Shown here: positions 12,371 through 21,475 of the stretch, piece by piece | Layout: each line of letters begins with the position of its first letter | How positions within the stretch are numbered: the first letter of the stretch is position 1 | DNA from: Artemisia argyi | Taxonomy: Eukaryota > Streptophyta > Magnoliopsida > Asterales > Asteraceae | Assembly: GCA_030686995.1 (NCBI GenBank) | Contig: CM060693.1 | Location: forward strand, 111,688,228-111,752,227 | Direction of reading: 5' to 3' | DNA: 64,000 bases | The notes under the pieces: generated by a model | Databases searched by the model: none | What the model was told of the DNA's origin: nothing | What the model saw: only the letters and a program-made list of their open reading frames with translations | Program-made: the position numbers and the translations under genes

Positions 12371-12935
12371 TTTGAAAGGGAATGAAAAGCTCAATTCGTA
12401 ATTTTTGTACCATATACAAATTCTATACAGTAGATGTATATAAAGCATGTGTGGGCTATTATTATGTATGTGAAATATCAAATCTTTTGCGCTCTAGTTA
12501 CTCATCTCTTCATCAATGACAAAACACTGCTGGTTATAATTTTCTAATTCTGTCTTCATTTCATCTGAGAAAGTTACTTTATTCTCATGAACAGTTTGTG
12601 AGGTAAACAAACATAATTCCTAATGTTCATCAGCTTCAACATCTTGAAGTTCTTCCCTATGAGAATCTTCGATCATCACCTTGAATAATACATGTTGATC
12701 CTTGATCTTCTCCATCAGCTTGAAATTCTTCTGTCCTGTCTTGATCAATTTTCACCTTTGGCTTTGCCTAAACTTCTAGCCAACAAAGCTATTTGCTCAA
12801 TAATAGCTTCAACATCAATGTCATCATATTCATACGTGCTACTAGGTTTAGCTTGATTGTTAACTACGTTTTCTTTTCCTCTATTTTTCGCCACCAGTGC
12901 GTTCTTCGAGTTCAAGGTCTCTTGCATAAGTAGGC
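12371..12935 (-). pseudogene. Broken protein-coding remnant, possibly copia gag
   Basis: The minus strand at 12745-12935 encodes a peptide containing NALVAKNRGKENVV, YEYDDIDVEAIIEQIALLAR and SLGKAKGEN before a stop. The frame is cut at 12936 by the gypsy element and its flank resumes at 19985. The acidic DDID...EQIALLAR pattern resembles the linker before the zinc knuckle of some plant copia gag proteins, but I cannot confirm that. Sequence 12480-12740 reads as degraded coding DNA with many stops. Confidence 0.4.
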
Positions 12936-13426
12936 TGATGATGTATAGTCTATATTTGGGCCGCGAGCCCAAATGATAAACATTACTAAAGCCCAAACCC
13001 ACCACGAGTGGGCTATCATAACAATGATTTGGGCCGCACTACCAATGGGTTGGACTCACGGAGGCCCAAGCCCAATCAAACTATTTATGGCCTAGATAAA
13101 GGATCTTCTATTTACGGATAAAGATCCTTAGATCGGATAAGCACTATGCGTGCGAAGAGTAAGGAGCACGAAACCTACAAGGATTCTGCACCTATATATA
13201 GAATGACATAATTCTCATTAAAGGTACGATTTACAAAACCCTAACTCTTCAATATAACCCTAAACCGATTACTTACTCTCACGCCGGAGGATAATCATAG
13301 GAGACAATCCCACGATAAGCCTAACGGTGTTTTTTTATTTTTTTAGTGCGCAGGTTTCAAGCATTAAAAGCTAATTGGTACAAGAACAAGAGCCCAAACT
13401 AGGAACGCCCAACTTTTGTATCAACA
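12936..13426 (+). repeat. 5' LTR of the gypsy element
   Basis: Starts TGATGATGTATAG and ends TTTTGTATCAACA. It differs from the 3' LTR at 19499-19979 by scattered substitutions and a short indel (ATTCTCATTAAAGG region), so insertion was fairly recent. Confidence 0.9.
13193..13200 (+). promoter_or_regulatory. LTR TATA box
   Basis: TATATATA within ACCTATATATAGAATG of the 5' LTR. The same site is at 19755-19762 in the 3' LTR. Likely the core promoter of the gypsy element. Confidence 0.6.
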
Positions 13427-13428
13427 AG

Positions 13429-13446
13429 TGGCGCCATCCATGGGTC
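13429..13446 (+). other. Primer-binding site of the gypsy element
   Basis: TGGCGCCATCCATGGGTC starts 2 bp after the 5' LTR. TGGCGCC with a following GGG is the usual PBS form in Tat-lineage gypsy elements. The exact tRNA was not determined. Confidence 0.65.
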
Positions 13447-13464
13447 CCTACACTAAGAACTAGA

Positions 13465-14988
13465 ATGACGAAAAACAAAAACTCAAGCCAGCGGACTCCG
13501 CAGTTGGAAAAAACACGCGGTGACCCCCAGAGGAAGAACCCTCAAGACTCAACCTCTAGGCATGCCTCTGGAACAACCAGTGCGCCTGGTCACCAAGAAG
13601 CGGGACCAACCCTACCTCTCCCAGCGGTAGAATTGCCTATAAGGACTACTCAAACCACCACGGTGGTCCCAAGCGTTGAAGAACTTCAGCGCACTCTATT
13701 CAATACTCCTCACCAAACGACACCTATAGTGGACAACACTGTGCCACCTGGCGCACCCAACCGAGATAGGGCGCCTAATGTCAAGGCAGAAATTCTTGCA
13801 GCGGATGAGGACGCGCCTGATTTAACGCTAAGTAATTTTGTGTTCCGAAATTAAGAAACCCTAACCGCCCTCATGCAAGAAGAAGCAAGGAGAAGGTCTA
13901 GTATGAGCCTGCAAGCCCGGCTCAACTTTGGTCCTGAACGCGAAACATCACCACCGCGCTACCAAAGAGGGGGCGCGAAAATAACGAAAGACGTACCAAT
14001 ATCCATGATAGACTTGGTACAGTATCTGACTCACAATACTCGAGGGAATACGAAGATGGCGAGAGGCGCACCAATGTTCACTCCAGACTTGGTAGTCGAA
14101 GGATGCAAGACAGACGTGGACGTCAACATTCACCAAGCGAAGGCTCCTCTGGGTCTGGGAGCAAAAGAATTCACGACAGGTTAGGAAGGCGAACTTCCCC
14201 AAGTGAAGGCCCCTCAAGCTCTTCCTCTGAGAAAAACCGGCGCAAGCGCCGCAAAAGAGATAACCTCTCCTCCAGTGACTCCTCGGACAACGAGGATAAA
14301 GAGACAGGACACTGGAAGTCCAGAGGAAGACGTCGCGAGGAAGAAGATGAAGACATATCTCTTCCGTGGCGTCGCCAGAAAGTTGATGCATTTACACGAC
14401 AAATCAGCGATTACTCCGATCATAAGAAAAGGCGCATGCCCACTAATGTTAAAACATATGATGGAACAGGTGATCCTGATGACCACCTAAAAATTTTTGA
14501 ATTCGCTGCTACTATCAAAAATTGGCCACAACCTGTGTGGTGTCATATGTTTAACTCCACATTAGTAGGGAATGCGTGCACTTGGTTTAGCAAGCTTCCA
14601 TGAAGGAGCATAGACGGGTTTGAAGAGCTGCGAAAAGCATTCCGCTTAAACTTCACCCAAAGAAAGAAGTGCGCTAAAGACCCTGTTGAATTAGCCAGAG
14701 TAAAACAGCGCCAAGGGGAATCAACCAGTGCTTATATGGAACGCTTCAAAGATGAGTGTATACATGTCAAAGCGTGTCCTGAAGTCCTAAAAATTTTAGG
14801 GTTCATGAATGGGATTAATAACCCAGAACTCATTAGGAAGTTAAACGACAAGGTTCCCCAAACCTTCAATGAGCTAATGAAGCGCACAAGATCCTTCATC
14901 CAAGGAGAAGCAGCCGCTGCGGACAGTAAAAAAGGCTACTCAAATTATAGGCAACAAGAACAGCCTAGGAGACAATCCAATGATCGCG
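13465..14988 (+). pseudogene. Gypsy gag with in-frame stops and a frameshift
   Basis: Structural capsid protein of the element. From ATG 13465 the frame runs to an in-frame TAA at 13852-13854, continues in the same frame to 14184, and then coding shifts to another frame at about 14103. That frame is Ser/Arg/Asp-rich (SPSEG repeats, KNRRKRRKRD). It leads into the gag core with TWFSKLP, a TGA at 14601-14603, then FRLNFTQRKKCAKDPVELAR, GESTSAYMERF and FMNGINNPELIRKL. That core is the Retrotrans_gag pattern of plant gypsy elements. The zinc knuckle is absent: the frame passes straight into integrase at about 14989. Confidence 0.8.
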
Positions 14989-15815
14989 CAGGCCCTTTCC
15001 CAGTTGCAGCGGGAGGGCTGAAATTCCTCGTCGTAGCCATAGACTATTTTACCAAGTGGATTGAGGCAAAAGCAGTGGTGAGCATCACTGGCAACCAGGT
15101 AAAACGCTTCATGTGGGACAACATTGTGTGTCGCTTCGGACTACCTGGGGAAATTATCTCAGATAACAGAAAACAATTATGCGATAACCCATTCAAAGAT
15201 TGGTGCGCACAATTGAACATCACACAACACTTCGCTTTAGTGAAACACCCGCAAACTAATGGCTTGGTTGAACGCGTGAATCGAAGTCTAGGCGAAGGAA
15301 TAAAAGTGCGCCTTGACAGACATAAAGGAAAATGGGTGGACGAATTGTCACATGTTTTATGGGCACACCGCACGACAATCAAAACCAGTACCAGAGACAC
15401 ACCATTCTCTCTTGTCTATGGGACAGAAGCCGTCATACCAGCCAAAATTGGAATGCCAACTATACGTACAGCGGAAATAAACGTCACAACAAATGACGAG
15501 GAGTGGCGCATAGACTTGGACTTGCTGGAAGATAGGCGTGAACGCGCAGCTATACGCGAAGCCAGGGCTAAAGCAAAGATGAAGAAGTATTATGATGCAA
15601 AGGTCAAACACACTTCTTTCAGGCCAGGAGACTTTGTATATCACGCTAACGATGCAAGCCACGCAGAAGACACGGGCAAGCTTGGACCTAAATGGGAAGG
15701 ACCCTATGAGGTCACGGATGCACTAGGTAATGGTGCATACAAGCTGCGCGATATGGAAGGCCACGAGCTGGCACACACTTGGAATATCTGTAATCTAAAG
15801 AGATGCTATCTTTAG
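14736..15815 (+). CDS. Gag-integrase fusion ORF made by internal deletion
   Basis: An open frame of 359 codons whose first ~84 residues are the C-terminal part of gag and whose remainder is a gypsy integrase catalytic core and C-terminal domain. The junction lies near 14989, just before GPFPVAAGG. The acidic triad is visible: D in VAIDYFTKW, D in EIISDNRKQL, E in HPQTNGLVERVNRS. VLWAHRT, DTPFSLVYGTEAVIPAKIG and the terminal PGDFVYH...GKLGPKWEGPYEV block follow. Protease, RT, RNase H and the integrase zinc finger are missing. The ATG at 14736 is internal to gag, so this is probably the 3' part of a longer broken frame rather than a separately started protein. Confidence 0.8.
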   Translation: MERFKDECIHVKACPEVLKILGFMNGINNPELIRKLNDKVPQTFNELMKRTRSFIQGEAAAADSKKGYSNYRQQEQPRRQSNDRAGPFPVAAGGLKFLVVAIDYFTKWIEAKAVVSITGNQVKRFMWDNIVCRFGLPGEIISDNRKQLCDNPFKDWCAQLNITQHFALVKHPQTNGLVERVNRSLGEGIKVRLDRHKGKWVDELSHVLWAHRTTIKTSTRDTPFSLVYGTEAVIPAKIGMPTIRTAEINVTTNDEEWRIDLDLLEDRRERAAIREARAKAKMKKYYDAKVKHTSFRPGDFVYHANDASHAEDTGKLGPKWEGPYEVTDALGNGAYKLRDMEGHELAHTWNICNLKRCYL

Positions 15816-16488
15816 GAAAGGCTACGGCCCACAAACAGACAACCTTGCACCTTAGTACGTGCCCAATAAATGTCTGTCTTTGAATTTTCTTTTCTTTTTT
15901 AGGAATTGTCTTTTAAAACTTGCAAGTATTAATAAAACGTTGTGGTTTCTAGCTAACTCCATAACACACTTCTTTTTATTGCGTACATTTCTATTATGTT
16001 TCAATATTGTTACTTTATATTTTGCCTACATGGCGTGCATGCACTTATTAAGACCCACGATGGCAGAAAGGATGAGTAAACCTACTAACTAACTCGTTGA
16101 GTAAGAGGGTTGCAAACCCATCAACATTGGATCACGCATCCTTGCTAAGCGTCTTACCTTCAAGACGTTGAAGTAAGTTTCCATGCGCATTCCACGAAGG
16201 ATGCGCAATATCACGTACACCGTACATGTTTAGCAATTAACAAGCCAAGACTCTTGGTCATTTGATAAAAGTCTTTGCAAAATAATGCAAGTCTATCTTC
16301 ATACTTATGATTTGTTTTTTTTTAAGTTACGCACTTAATATGAGTATGTCACGGTTCAATTTGACTCTTAGTTGATCTTTTACAAAAAAGATAACAATCT
16401 AAGTACAAGTAACATAGCACACAAAACAAAAAGATGCAAGTTGTTATTTATACGAAACCATACATTTACAAGTTACAAAAGCCCATAT
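15816..16488. other. Non-coding spacer between integrase and antisense ORF
   Basis: No gene seen. Sense pol and the antisense ORF converge on this ~0.67 kb AT-rich spacer, where poly(A) signals for both transcripts would be expected. Confidence 0.5.
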
Positions 16489-19074
16489 CTACATACTATG
16501 ATAGCGCTCAGGGCTACGCTCTTGGTCAGCAGAGCTCCCAGCCTCTTGGAGTCTCCTCAAAAGTAATGCAACATTAGGTGACACGGTCGCCACGCTAACC
16601 GCGACTCCATCTGCCCTGGGGATATACGCAGCGCCTACACCACAAAGGATAGATTTCCCCTTCATACACTTCTTCTTTGCCGCCCTCTCCACATGAGCCT
16701 CTAAGACTTCCTTCAGAGGGACCTCCTTCTCAAGGGCAAAAGGGTTAAGAATATCACGCGGCTGCGCAAAGATCAGCACCTGCAACTGCGACTCATCAGG
16801 CTTTAAGAAAAAGTCCGGTTGAGCCACTGCATCCTCCAAAATGTGTCTCCCTAGGGTCAACCCCTCCATAATCAACTTTATGGGGTAATCCTGGTCGCGC
16901 TCTAGCCGGACAATATGCGGAAGCTCAAAGAACTTCATCCCCTCCATGGCCTTCACAAAGCTCATCATAGGCGTCCGCCTTATACCCAGGCACCTCAGCA
17001 AGTGACACTATCAGCATCTTGGCCTCATGGAGTTCTTCTACAGCCTGCGCCCTGCCACGCTCCACGGCGCACTCTACAACCTTCCCAAAGGTCTTCAACA
17101 CCTCCGGGGACTCCAACGTGCCCATAGCAGCTAGGCGCAAACCATGGCTGATTAACCACCTACACAAGCAACAAAGGATGCATTAGAAAAAAAGGGGGGG
17201 GGGACATTAACACATATGGTAAGAAAGAAAATCGCAGAATAAGACAACACATACCTGCGCTCAGCGATCATAGACATAAGATGAGGATATAACTCCTCAA
17301 CGTATTCTATACTCAGCCTGCGTAGCTTGTCCTCCTGCACCTTCAAAGCTTTCCGAACTTGAGCACGAAGATCATCAATATGGCCGAAGTGCTCAGCCTT
17401 CTTCTCTTCAAGATACTTTATCCCCCAGGATAAGTTAGATCTGAACTGATGCAACTCCCCGCGTTCGTGCTGCAGCTCAGCCATCACGGACAGCTTCTCA
17501 TCAGTTACCTTTTTCGCATGCTCTGTGACAGACTCTACCTCTGCTCGCGCACCAGCCAACTACGCCTTGAGCAAGCCAATCTCCTCATCTTTCTGAGCGA
17601 GGATATCACCTTTACCAACATAACGCGTCTTCAACTGAGTGACCAACTCAGTCTGACGCTCAGCAGCAGCAACTAGCTCCTCCATCAACTGCTACTCAGA
17701 CACCCCCTGAATTACTTTCACCGTCTCCTCCATGTTCGCATCCTGAGGGGGGGCTACGCTCTCAACAAACGCCGCATCACCCTCTGCGGCATGGTCCCTA
17801 CAAGCAACGAAAGAAGGTCAGGGCATAGTACAACAAGTAATGTAAAAGAAATGTGATCATCACTTACAAAAAAGGAGAAGACTTTAAAATATCCTTCTCT
17901 TTGCCAGTAGCGGACGTATCATCCGCTGCAGATGATTCTTCATTTGTAATAAGATGGCGCCTCCTCTTGGAAGTACCAGTGCCATAACCATCAGACGCTC
18001 CCTTCCGCTTTACGCCCTGCGCACTTCCCTCAGGCTCCAGAACCTCCACACTGTCGGAGGACTCAGTATGCAATTCCTCTACCACGGAAGACTGCAGCCC
18101 AGTAGGAGGAACACTCTGCACAGGAGTAACAAGCGCAGCAGCGGGAGGAGAATCCTCAGGCCCATCTTGCACCAACACCGTTGTGTGTCCCACATTAGCT
18201 TCTAGAATTGGCTCCTCACCGTCCCTAAGAGGGCGCACCCCCATTGTCACTTGCTTGGGCTTCTCCAACTTCACTACGGCAAACAAATCCATTTCTGCGC
18301 GACACATGAACAAACAACAAAAACAACTTAGTTATTGACATTACATATAAAGGAGCACTTACATTATCGAAGTGAAGGTAAAAAAGGACAAGCACCCACC
18401 CCGGCTGCTCTCGTCGAGGAATGTTGGAACCTCATCAGAACCATTGAAATAGTTGCGACTCAGCCCCATGTGAACCAAAAACTCCTTAGGGTAGGAGTTA
18501 ATGGGGATGCGGTTGGCATCAATCGTATCCGTATCCTCCGCGCTAAACGAACCGGGTAAAGGGCGCCCATCCCTTGGTAGCATCCCTTGAGTATAAAACT
18601 TAAACGGCGAGGGAAACACTATATCATCTACCCAGAAAAAATTTTTCCCTCCAATCCCTAGGGGAATCTACCTTGTCTGTATAACACTGAAGGCGCCCAG
18701 AGCGCTTCGCAAAAGATACCCATCCATGCGACCACGTTGTGCGGTAAAACGCACGAAATAGGTTGATGGTAGGGTTGACTGCAAGCAAACGGCAGTTTAT
18801 TTCAAAATTTGATATTTTCGCCAGTGCAGCTGGGAAATATGAAGACGGTAGAAGTTGAGCACATTACTCAAGAATAAGGATATAGGTACGCGCTGGTTCG
18901 CATACTCAAAGAAGCGCGTATATAACCCTATTTTCCCTCAGGGAAATCCGCGATACACGCGTTTGCCTCTGGTACTCCCGGATGCACATCCAAGGGGATG
19001 AAATAATCAGAGGAGAACTGACGAAGTTCATCCTCGTCTATTTCAAACGGAAACTCTTCTAATTGACTAACCAT
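16489..19074 (-). pseudogene. Spliced antisense ORF (aORF) of the Tat-type gypsy element
   Basis: Read on the minus strand from ATG 19074. N-terminal segments (FEIDEDELRQFSSDYFIPLD, FFEYANQRVPISLFLSNVLN, then FFWVDDIVFPSPFKFY) resemble the putative gypsy-type transposon domain (PF04195, Transposase_28) known from aORFs of Tat elements. A middle part at 17868-18313 is Pro/Ser/Glu-rich with basic clusters VKRKG and SKRRRH, possible nuclear-localisation signals. A long coiled coil (17255-17790) follows, then a C-terminal part ending at 16489. Consensus GT-AG introns are readable at 17798-17867 and 17160-17254. At least two in-frame TAG codons and frameshifts near 18710 and 18900 make this copy non-functional. 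Function of aORF proteins is unknown. Confidence 0.7.
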
Positions 19075-19486
19075 TTCTAAAAGATGACAATACTAGCTAA
19101 GGCGCGTATTTGCAGTTACCTAATAAAATAGTTGATCTCTTAACGAAGCTTTGAAAAAGTTTGAAAATGGCGAAAGTAGGTTTTTACTATGATGTTTTTG
19201 GTAAAAAGGGAGGCGATGATTACATAGGGTCACAAAAACCCTAGAAAGCTAGCCACGTGGATTCCACTAACATAATCGTATGGCTAGAAGACACGAAGGT
19301 ACATGCACTTTTTCCCATTTCCCGATATACATGTGGACACGCTCCCCATTTCCCGAGGTATCCTACAAATATTTTGGGACTAGATACATGGTTCCAAATA
19401 AGGGCGGTGAATATTCGAACTTTTACCGCCACGTTTGCCACTGATATTACTAGTCTAGCGCACGCAGCTACGAGCCGCACCCACTA

Positions 19487-19498
19487 GACTGGGGGACA
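19487..19498 (+). other. Polypurine tract of the gypsy element
   Basis: AGACTGGGGGACA lies directly before the 3' LTR and is a plausible plus-strand primer. Confidence 0.6.
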
Positions 19499-19979
19499 TG
19501 ATGACGTATAGTGTATATTTGGGCCGCGAGCCCAAATGATAAACATTACTAAAGCCCAAACCCACCACGAGTGGGCTATCATAACAATGATTTGGGCCGC
19601 ACTACCAATGGGTTGGGCTCACGGAGGCCCAAGCCCAATCAAACTATTTATGGCCTAGATAAAGGATCTTCTATTTACGGATAAAGATCCTTGGATCGGA
19701 TAAGCACTACGCGCACGAAGAGTAAAGAGCACGAAACCTACAAGGATTCTGCACCTATATATAGAATGACATAAAGGTACGATTTACAAAACCCTAACTC
19801 TTCAATATAACCCTAAATCGATTACTTACTCTCACGCCGGAGGATAATCATGGGAGACAATCCCACGATAAGCCTAACGGTGTTTGTTTATTTTCATAGA
19901 GCGTAGGTTTCAAGCATTAAGAGCTAATTGGTACAAGAATAAGAGCCCAAACTAGGAACGCCCAACTTTTGTATCAACA
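19499..19979 (+). repeat. 3' LTR of the gypsy element
   Basis: Starts TGATGACGTATAG and ends TTTTGTATCAACA, followed by the TAGGC target duplication. It is slightly shorter than the 5' LTR. Confidence 0.9.
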
Positions 19980-19984
19980 TAGGC

Positions 19985-20230
19985 TTTCTTATTTTGCTCC
20001 TTGATCTACTACTGATGGTACAATAGAAAAGGGACGTGATTTGCACACCAAATAAATTAATGGAATACCACAATATTACACCCCTAATGCATATGTTACA
20101 ACATACCATGTACATAGTTGTGGTGTCTTCATCAATATATTTGGTGTGCAAATCACCTCCCAATAGAAAAGGGAGCATATAAGCTCTTCAACGTATAAGA
20201 TTTTTCTGCTCTATTGGTCTCTATAAAAAT
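19985..20230 (-). pseudogene. Continuation of the broken host remnant interrupted by the gypsy element
   Basis: After removal of the gypsy element this joins the minus-strand remnant at 12371-12935. Short minus-strand frames contain SLYAPFSIVPSVVDQG and similar, with stops. A 131 bp MITE sits within it. The product is unknown. Confidence 0.35.
20031..20161. mobile_element. 131 bp Mutator-like MITE with 9 bp target duplication
   Basis: Terminal inverted repeats: left GGGACGTGATTTGCACACC, right (inverted) GGGAGGTGATTTGCACACC, extending about 32 bp. A perfect 9 bp duplication AATAGAAAA flanks it (20022-20030 and 20162-20170), the length typical of Mutator superfamily insertion. No coding sequence. 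Confidence 0.88.
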
Positions 20231-20239
20231 GAGAAGGTT

Positions 20240-20394
20240 TGAGCACGGTTCGGTTTGGGTCAGTTTTTGGCTAAAATCAAATCGAATAAACATTCGGTTT
20301 TTATAAAACCCAAAACCAAAACTGTTCGATTTTTAGCAGTTCGATTTATTATCGGTTTCGGTTCGGTGTTCCAGTTATTTCGGTTTTTAACCGT
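20240..20394. repeat. TTCGGT/ACCGAA-rich repeat patch
   Basis: Dense CGGTT and TTCGAT words with imperfect internal symmetry, like the patch at 4755-4935. No coding potential. Confidence 0.6.
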
Positions 20395-20397
20395 TTA

Positions 20398-21475
20398 GAG
20401 CACATGGAGTAGTAACATGTTATAACACCAAATTACCCGCCACGTCAACGCCACATCATTTAAACACCAAATAATATAACACCAAAAACACCAGGAAATC
20501 ATAACACCCAGTAACACCACTTTTTGGGACCCACATTTTTAAAAATTACAATTTACAAATTCTACCCTCAACAATTTCATTCATTAAACATTCAAACACT
20601 TCAATAATAAATTTTGAATTTTAAATATATCCCGCTCGTATTTGAATTTGAATTTTGAATATATCCCGCTCGTATTTGAATTTGAATTTTAAATACATCC
20701 CACTCTTATTGTTTCAAACGGCTATAAATATCATACCATTTTACAAATTTGAAGAACGCTATGATGGGAAAAGCTTCAAATATGTTCACGTGCGGGAGGT
20801 TTTGAGAAACCACCCCAGATGGGTCGAATAAAATACTTAACGGTGTTGTATGTCTTGTTTTCGTATCGTATCTGTTATTTGTGTTGTATGATTTGTTTTC
20901 GTATCGTATTGTTATTTGTGTTGTATGATTATATAAACCCTTCACTAACTAATATTTCATTCATAAAAACGTAAATGTTACATAAACATAAAATAAAAAC
21001 GATACGGAATTAAAACATTAAATAAACATAAAATTAAAACATCACTTAAACATAAACTTAAACTTCAATTGTAATCCGGGTGATCCCAGGTTTCAGAGTT
21101 GTTGGAGTCGTAACCGTCGTCGTACGCAGAGTAGTTCGCAAACTTCTCTGCTTCTAACTGAGCTTCCAACCTGCTCAGCTCTCGCTCCTTCTCATCATTC
21201 CAACCACCATCCTCTTCATAACCTAACTGAAATTGATCCAGATGAGGTTGACGTTGTTGTTGCTCAACAGATCTTTATGCATCAGATGAACTTGATGCAC
21301 CCATTACAAATTGTTGTTGTTGTTGTTGTTGCTCAACAGAAGCAGTTTGTACATTTTCCTCATGACTCAAACGGATCTCGTTGGATTTTTGGGATTGTAT
21401 CAGATTCACACAACCCCACAATGTCTCAACAACGGCAACATCTTTGCGATATTCATCGTACCAAATGTAACACCC
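20398..21475 (-). mobile_element. PIF/Harbinger-like element, one end and a coding remnant
   Basis: GAGCACATGGAGTAGTAAC begins directly after a TTA, like the Tourist/Harbinger MITE at 25889 that starts TTA-GAGCATGC. The next ~300 bp are rich in AACACC words. A minus-strand ORF lies at the far side. The opposite end was not found: the element is cut at 21476 by an LTR. Assignment rests on the terminus and TTA only. Confidence 0.5.
21065..21475 (-). pseudogene. Truncated polyQ-containing ORF, unrecognised
   Basis: Reads on the minus strand for 137 codons with one internal TAA. It includes WYDEYRKDVAVVETLWG, a glutamine run of seven, a short SSSSDA stretch, and an acidic C-terminus with NDEKERELSRLEAQLEAEKF and ETWDHPDYN before the stop. 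The 5' part is removed by the LTR at 21476. Position inside a Harbinger-like element suggests the accessory DNA-binding ORF of that element. I do not recognise the family. Confidence 0.45.

Larger units (their letters stand above)
12936..19979 (+). mobile_element. Tat/Retand-like Ty3-gypsy element, internally deleted
   Basis: Bounded by LTRs of 491 and 481 bp, with a 5 bp target duplication TAGGC at 12931-12935 and 19980-19984. The primer-binding site TGGCGCCATCCATGGG follows the 5' LTR and a purine tract ACTGGGGGACA precedes the 3' LTR. Inside are gag with stops and a frameshift, an integrase joined directly to gag (protease, RT and RNase H missing), and a long antisense ORF before the 3' LTR. 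The antisense ORF and the PBS type are known features of the Tat lineage. The element cannot move without helper proteins. Confidence 0.9.

Noticed and set aside
13948..14391. 147-codon minus-strand ORF over gypsy gag
   Set aside because: Mirror frame of the Ser/Arg-rich gag region. The sense strand has the recognisable gag motifs.
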